Program-made: the position numbers and the translations under genes
The notes under the pieces: model-generated
The model's input: only the letters and a program-made list of their open reading frames with translations
The model's database searches: none
What the model was told of the DNA's origin: nothing
DNA from: Bacillota bacterium
GTDB taxonomy: Bacteria; Bacillota; Sulfobacillia; Sulfobacillales; Sulfobacillaceae
DNA: 15,806 bases
Direction: 5' to 3'
Assembly: GCA_023488565.1 (NCBI GenBank)
Contig: JAMDDZ010000101.1
Coordinates: forward strand, 1-15,806
In this document: one piece after another, positions 13,263 to 15,806 of the stretch
Layout: each line of letters begins with the position of its first letter
Position numbering within the stretch: position 1 is the stretch's first letter

Positions 13263-15395
13263 ATGAGCCCAGTCCTGAAACAAATTACGCAAGACATGCG
13301 GCGCGAAATCGGTGGGGTTGCGCTAGTGGCCCTGGGTGTGCTCGGCTATTTGGCGCTGATTTTTCCACATAGCGGGATTGTGGGGCGCGATTTAGGCGCC
13401 GGGCTTACCTGGTGTTTTGGATTGATTGCCTGGCTGGTGCCAGCTTTGATAGTGGTCAGCGGCGGCCTGCGTCTACTAAACCGTCCTTCTCTGACCAGTC
13501 ATCGCCGCGGTTGGGCGGTCCTGATTGGCTATGTGTCGGGTTCTCTGGATATCGGAATGATTCGTGTGATGGCGGCAGGCCATGTGGGTAATGCGTTGGT
13601 TGGCGGCATTCGCGATTTAATTGCCGTGCCAGGCGCCGTGTTGCTAAGTCTGGTGCTATGGATAGTGGCGATCCTGCTTTGGAGCGGTAAAAGTTTGCTA
13701 ACCGGTTCTCAGACTGGGTTTCGCCACTTGGGACAGATGTTCCAGAGAGTGACCCGGATGGGCATTTGGCTGTGGACAAGCCTAAAAGACTGGATTTATC
13801 CGGAAGACACTCCATTGGCGCCAACGCCTCCGGTACTTGCCAGGACACGTTCTGTTCGTCCTAGACCGGCCGGCGTCTCCACCCCATCTTCCTCGGCACC
13901 CATGATGCCGGAGACAACGGCTAAACCGCCGATGCCGCCTCCGGTGATATTGACGCACGGAATCAATTATTTGCCACCTCCGCATTCGCTGTTGGCCACT
14001 CCCCAAATCGGAAAAACAGTGGGCAAAGGCCCTAGCCCGATGGAGCGGGCAGAAATTTTAGCTACGGCCCTCAAACAATTCGGCATTGATGTCAAATTGG
14101 GAGAAGTGAACCAAGGGCCGACTATTACCCGATTTGAAATTATACCCCCACCCGGAGTTAAGGTGTCACGGATTGTTAATCTCGCGGATGACATTGCGTT
14201 GTCGCTCGCCGCCACCGGAGTGCGCATTGAGGCACCGATACCCGGAAAATCAGCGGTAGGGATTGAAGTGCCCAATCAGGAAATCACGCCAGTATTGCTT
14301 CGGGAAGTGATCGAAAGCGAAGCCTATGCCACCTCTAAATCGCCTTTAACCGTAGCATTGGGACGAGATGTAGCGGGTTCCCCCGTTGTCGCTGGGTTGG
14401 ATCAAATGCCGCACTTGTTGGTGGCTGGGGCCACGGGATCTGGTAAGAGTGTGTTGATTAATGCACTGATTACCAGTCTGCTGTTTCGTACTGGACCTGA
14501 CGTAGCACGGATGATTTTGATCGATCCCAAAGTGGTGGAGCTATCGGTCTATAATGGAATTCCACATCTGCTCAGCCCGGTTGTGACCGATCCCAAAAAG
14601 GCGGCCGGAGCGCTCAGGTGGGCCGTGGCCGAAATGGAACGCCGCTATCGTCTGTTTGCCGACAGCGGCGTGCGCGATATCGCACGTTACAACCAGCAGA
14701 CCGATGAGCGGTTGCCGCTGATTGTCATTATCATCGATGAGCTGGCGGATTTGATGATGGTAGCCCCGACCGAAGTGGAGGAGTCCATTGCGCGCTTGGC
14801 GCAGATGGCTCGTGCCGCGGGATTGCACCTGGTAGTAGCTACCCAAAGACCTTCGGTGGACGTCATTACGGGCACTATTAAGGCCAACATTCCGAGCCGG
14901 ATTGCTTTTGCTGTGTCGAGTCAGATTGACTCTCGAACCATCTTGGATACTGCAGGCGCCGAGAAACTGCTGGGCCGGGGCGATATGCTGTTCTCACCGG
15001 TCGGAGCCAGCAAACCGCTGCGAATTCAGGGCGCGTTTATTCATGAAAAGGAAATTGAGGCCATCGTCGCATACTTAGCGCAAAATGCAGCCAAAGAAGC
15101 GGAGGAACCATTGGAGTTTGTCAGTGCCGGCCGTTCCAGCGACAATTCCCCGGTCGAAGAGACCGATGCACTGTTTCAAGAAGCGGTGCGAATTGTAGTG
15201 GAGAGCCGCCAAGCCTCGACTTCTATGCTGCAAAGGCGCTTGCGCATTGGTTATACCCGAGCGGCTCGGCTAATCGACGCAATGGAAGAACGCGGGTTTA
15301 TCGGCAGTCAAGACGGGGCGAAGGCGCGAGAGGTCCGAATCAGCCCGGAGCAATTCGCGCGTTTGTTTAACGATCCCGGTGATGGCAACGGTTAG
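13263..15395 (+). CDS. spoIIIE: DNA translocase FtsK/SpoIIIE
   Basis: A 710-residue ATP-driven DNA pump that moves chromosome through a closing septum; in spore formers it transfers the chromosome into the forespore. Residues 1-145 hold about four membrane segments. A proline-rich linker covers roughly 175-245. The alpha domain follows (ALKQFGIDVKLGEVNQGPTITRFEI), then the motor with Walker A GATGSGKS (Lys395), Walker B LIVIIIDELADLM and RPSVDVITGTIKANIPSRIAF. The C-terminal gamma winged helix (about 640-705, LQRRLRIGYTRAARLIDAMEERGFIG) reads orienting DNA sequences. It is shorter than B. subtilis SpoIIIE mainly in the linker. The ATG at 13263 follows GGAGGG by about 5 bases; the longer frame from 13221 would overlap uppP. 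SpoIIIE and FtsK cannot be separated by sequence alone; context after tepA-ylzJ favours SpoIIIE. Confidence 0.94.
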   Translation: MSPVLKQITQDMRREIGGVALVALGVLGYLALIFPHSGIVGRDLGAGLTWCFGLIAWLVPALIVVSGGLRLLNRPSLTSHRRGWAVLIGYVSGSLDIGMIRVMAAGHVGNALVGGIRDLIAVPGAVLLSLVLWIVAILLWSGKSLLTGSQTGFRHLGQMFQRVTRMGIWLWTSLKDWIYPEDTPLAPTPPVLARTRSVRPRPAGVSTPSSSAPMMPETTAKPPMPPPVILTHGINYLPPPHSLLATPQIGKTVGKGPSPMERAEILATALKQFGIDVKLGEVNQGPTITRFEIIPPPGVKVSRIVNLADDIALSLAATGVRIEAPIPGKSAVGIEVPNQEITPVLLREVIESEAYATSKSPLTVALGRDVAGSPVVAGLDQMPHLLVAGATGSGKSVLINALITSLLFRTGPDVARMILIDPKVVELSVYNGIPHLLSPVVTDPKKAAGALRWAVAEMERRYRLFADSGVRDIARYNQQTDERLPLIVIIIDELADLMMVAPTEVEESIARLAQMARAAGLHLVVATQRPSVDVITGTIKANIPSRIAFAVSSQIDSRTILDTAGAEKLLGRGDMLFSPVGASKPLRIQGAFIHEKEIEAIVAYLAQNAAKEAEEPLEFVSAGRSSDNSPVEETDALFQEAVRIVVESRQASTSMLQRRLRIGYTRAARLIDAMEERGFIGSQDGAKAREVRISPEQFARLFNDPGDGNG

Positions 15396-15467
15396 GAGCC
15401 CGTTCTATAGAGTTGAGACTGCACGGTAGGCTTCAGATCGGCAAGGAACATCCTGGTCGGAAGGGCC

Positions 15468-15496
15468 GGGACTCCTGCTGGGGGTCCCTGTTTTCT
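15468..15496 (+). terminator. Intrinsic terminator after spoIIIE
   Basis: GGGACTCC (15468-15475) pairs with GGGGTCCC (15481-15488) over 8 bp with one U-G and a TGCTG loop, followed by TGTTTTCT. It lies 73 bases after the spoIIIE stop and would end the tepA-spoIIIE transcript. Confidence 0.75.
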
Positions 15497-15659
15497 CAGC
15501 GTTGTCCTGGAGAACCTGGGACCGGCCATCGAAGCCGAGCATTCTCCGAAACTTGTATAATGATGGCATTTGATGCCCATGGAAACAATCAGGGCTATAG
15601 TCGGCCATGACCTCTGCTCCCGGTTTGTGGGACAACATCCCGACACCGCTTGACCATAT

Positions 15660-15689
15660 TTGACAGAGTCTCCAAGATCTAGGCAAAAT
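15660..15689 (+). promoter_or_regulatory. Possible promoter upstream of yhbH
   Basis: TTGACA (15660-15665) is a perfect -35 hexamer, but the best -10 after 18 bases is CAAAAT (15684-15689, four of six). CATAGGAT at 15703-15710 partly resembles a sigma-E -10 element, and yhbH is a sporulation gene in B. subtilis, so that is an alternative. Confidence 0.3.
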
Positions 15690-15740
15690 CTCGCCGAAGG
15701 TGCATAGGATGTTATTACCTTCTTAAAGGGGGTGGTAACA

Positions 15741-15806
15741 GTGGCCGGGTTTGTGCCGGACTGGACTCTGCAGCGAAAAGGCGCCACAGATCAGGCGCGC
15801 CATCAA
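15741..15806 (+). CDS. yhbH: Sporulation protein YhbH (DUF444), first 22 codons, cut by window edge
   Basis: From a GTG at 15741 the frame is open to the end of the window. The residues DWTLQRKGATDQARHQ (7-22) match the conserved opening of YhbH proteins (DWSLHRKGxxDQxRHQ). A strong AAAGGGGGTGG ribosome binding site lies just before the GTG. YhbH is a VWA-like DUF444 protein, often encoded with the PrkA serine kinase and SpoVR in spore formers, and is needed for normal sporulation in B. subtilis. Only the beginning is visible, so whether the gene is intact and what follows cannot be judged. Confidence 0.8.
   Translation, partial: MAGFVPDWTLQRKGATDQARHQ

Larger units (their letters stand above)
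15396..15740. other. Non-coding region between spoIIIE and yhbH
   Basis: About 345 bases with no supportable gene. It contains the terminator at 15468-15496, an isolated TATAAT at 15556-15561 without a good -35 box, a small hairpin GGCAT-TTG-ATGCC near 15565-15577, a possible promoter at 15660-15689, and the AAAGGGGGTGG ribosome binding site of yhbH just before 15741. Confidence 0.5.

Noticed and set aside
15392..15787. Minus-strand frame of 131 codons over the spoIIIE-yhbH gap.
   Set aside because: No ribosome binding site, no recognisable family, overlaps the terminator and the true yhbH start.

Overview
The window looks like chromosomal DNA of a spore-forming member of the Bacillota. GC content is about 50 percent by eye. 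Many genes use GTG or TTG starts behind strong AGGAGG-type ribosome binding sites, and most recognisable genes belong to the conserved mlpA-ymxH-spoVFAB-asd-dapG-rnj-tepA-ylzJ-spoIIIE neighbourhood of Bacillus-type spore formers. The divergence and the rearrangements suggest a deep-branching lineage; a Sulfobacillus-like organism is my best guess, but this is inference without a database search.

Layout. (1) 1-404, minus strand: the N-terminal part of an Rpn-type PD-(D/E)XK nuclease/transposase-like gene, cut by the window edge. (2) 405-1013: about 600 bases with no gene I can support, possibly decayed coding DNA. (3) 1014-3551: M16 peptidase, dimeric dUTPase/MazG-like protein, YlmC/YmxH protein and a YflT-like general stress protein, closed by a strong inverted repeat at 3562-3589. 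(4) 3625-8627: an LL-diaminopimelate-aminotransferase-like enzyme, dipicolinate synthase subunits A and B, aspartate-semialdehyde dehydrogenase and the DapG-type aspartokinase. (5) 8628-8842: a clear promoter, then a structured leader ending in an intrinsic terminator with a competing pairing, upstream of ribonuclease J (8843-10528). (6) 10525-11346, minus strand: the sporulation membrane pair YtrH-YtrI, lying tail to tail with RNase J. (7) 11445-15395: TepA, YlzJ, UppP and SpoIIIE/FtsK, ended by a terminator. (8) 15396-15740: a non-coding stretch, then the first codons of YhbH (15741 onward).

How the genes work together. Aspartokinase and Asd feed the aspartate pathway towards dihydrodipicolinate. 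DpaA/DpaB divert it to dipicolinic acid for the spore core, and the DapL-like enzyme, if correctly assigned, turns tetrahydrodipicolinate into LL-diaminopimelate for peptidoglycan. UppP recycles the lipid carrier for wall synthesis. SpoIIIE pumps the chromosome into the forespore. YtrH/YtrI, YlzJ, YmxH, TepA and YhbH are sporulation or spore-associated proteins. dapA, which lies between dapG and rnj in B. subtilis, is absent from that slot; a promoter and a structured leader occupy it instead.

No wholly new gene system is visible. The best leads for something undescribed are RNA-level: the RNase J leader with mutually exclusive pairings (8691-8818) and a 12-bp hairpin reaching into the ribosome binding site of the stress-protein gene (3013-3057).
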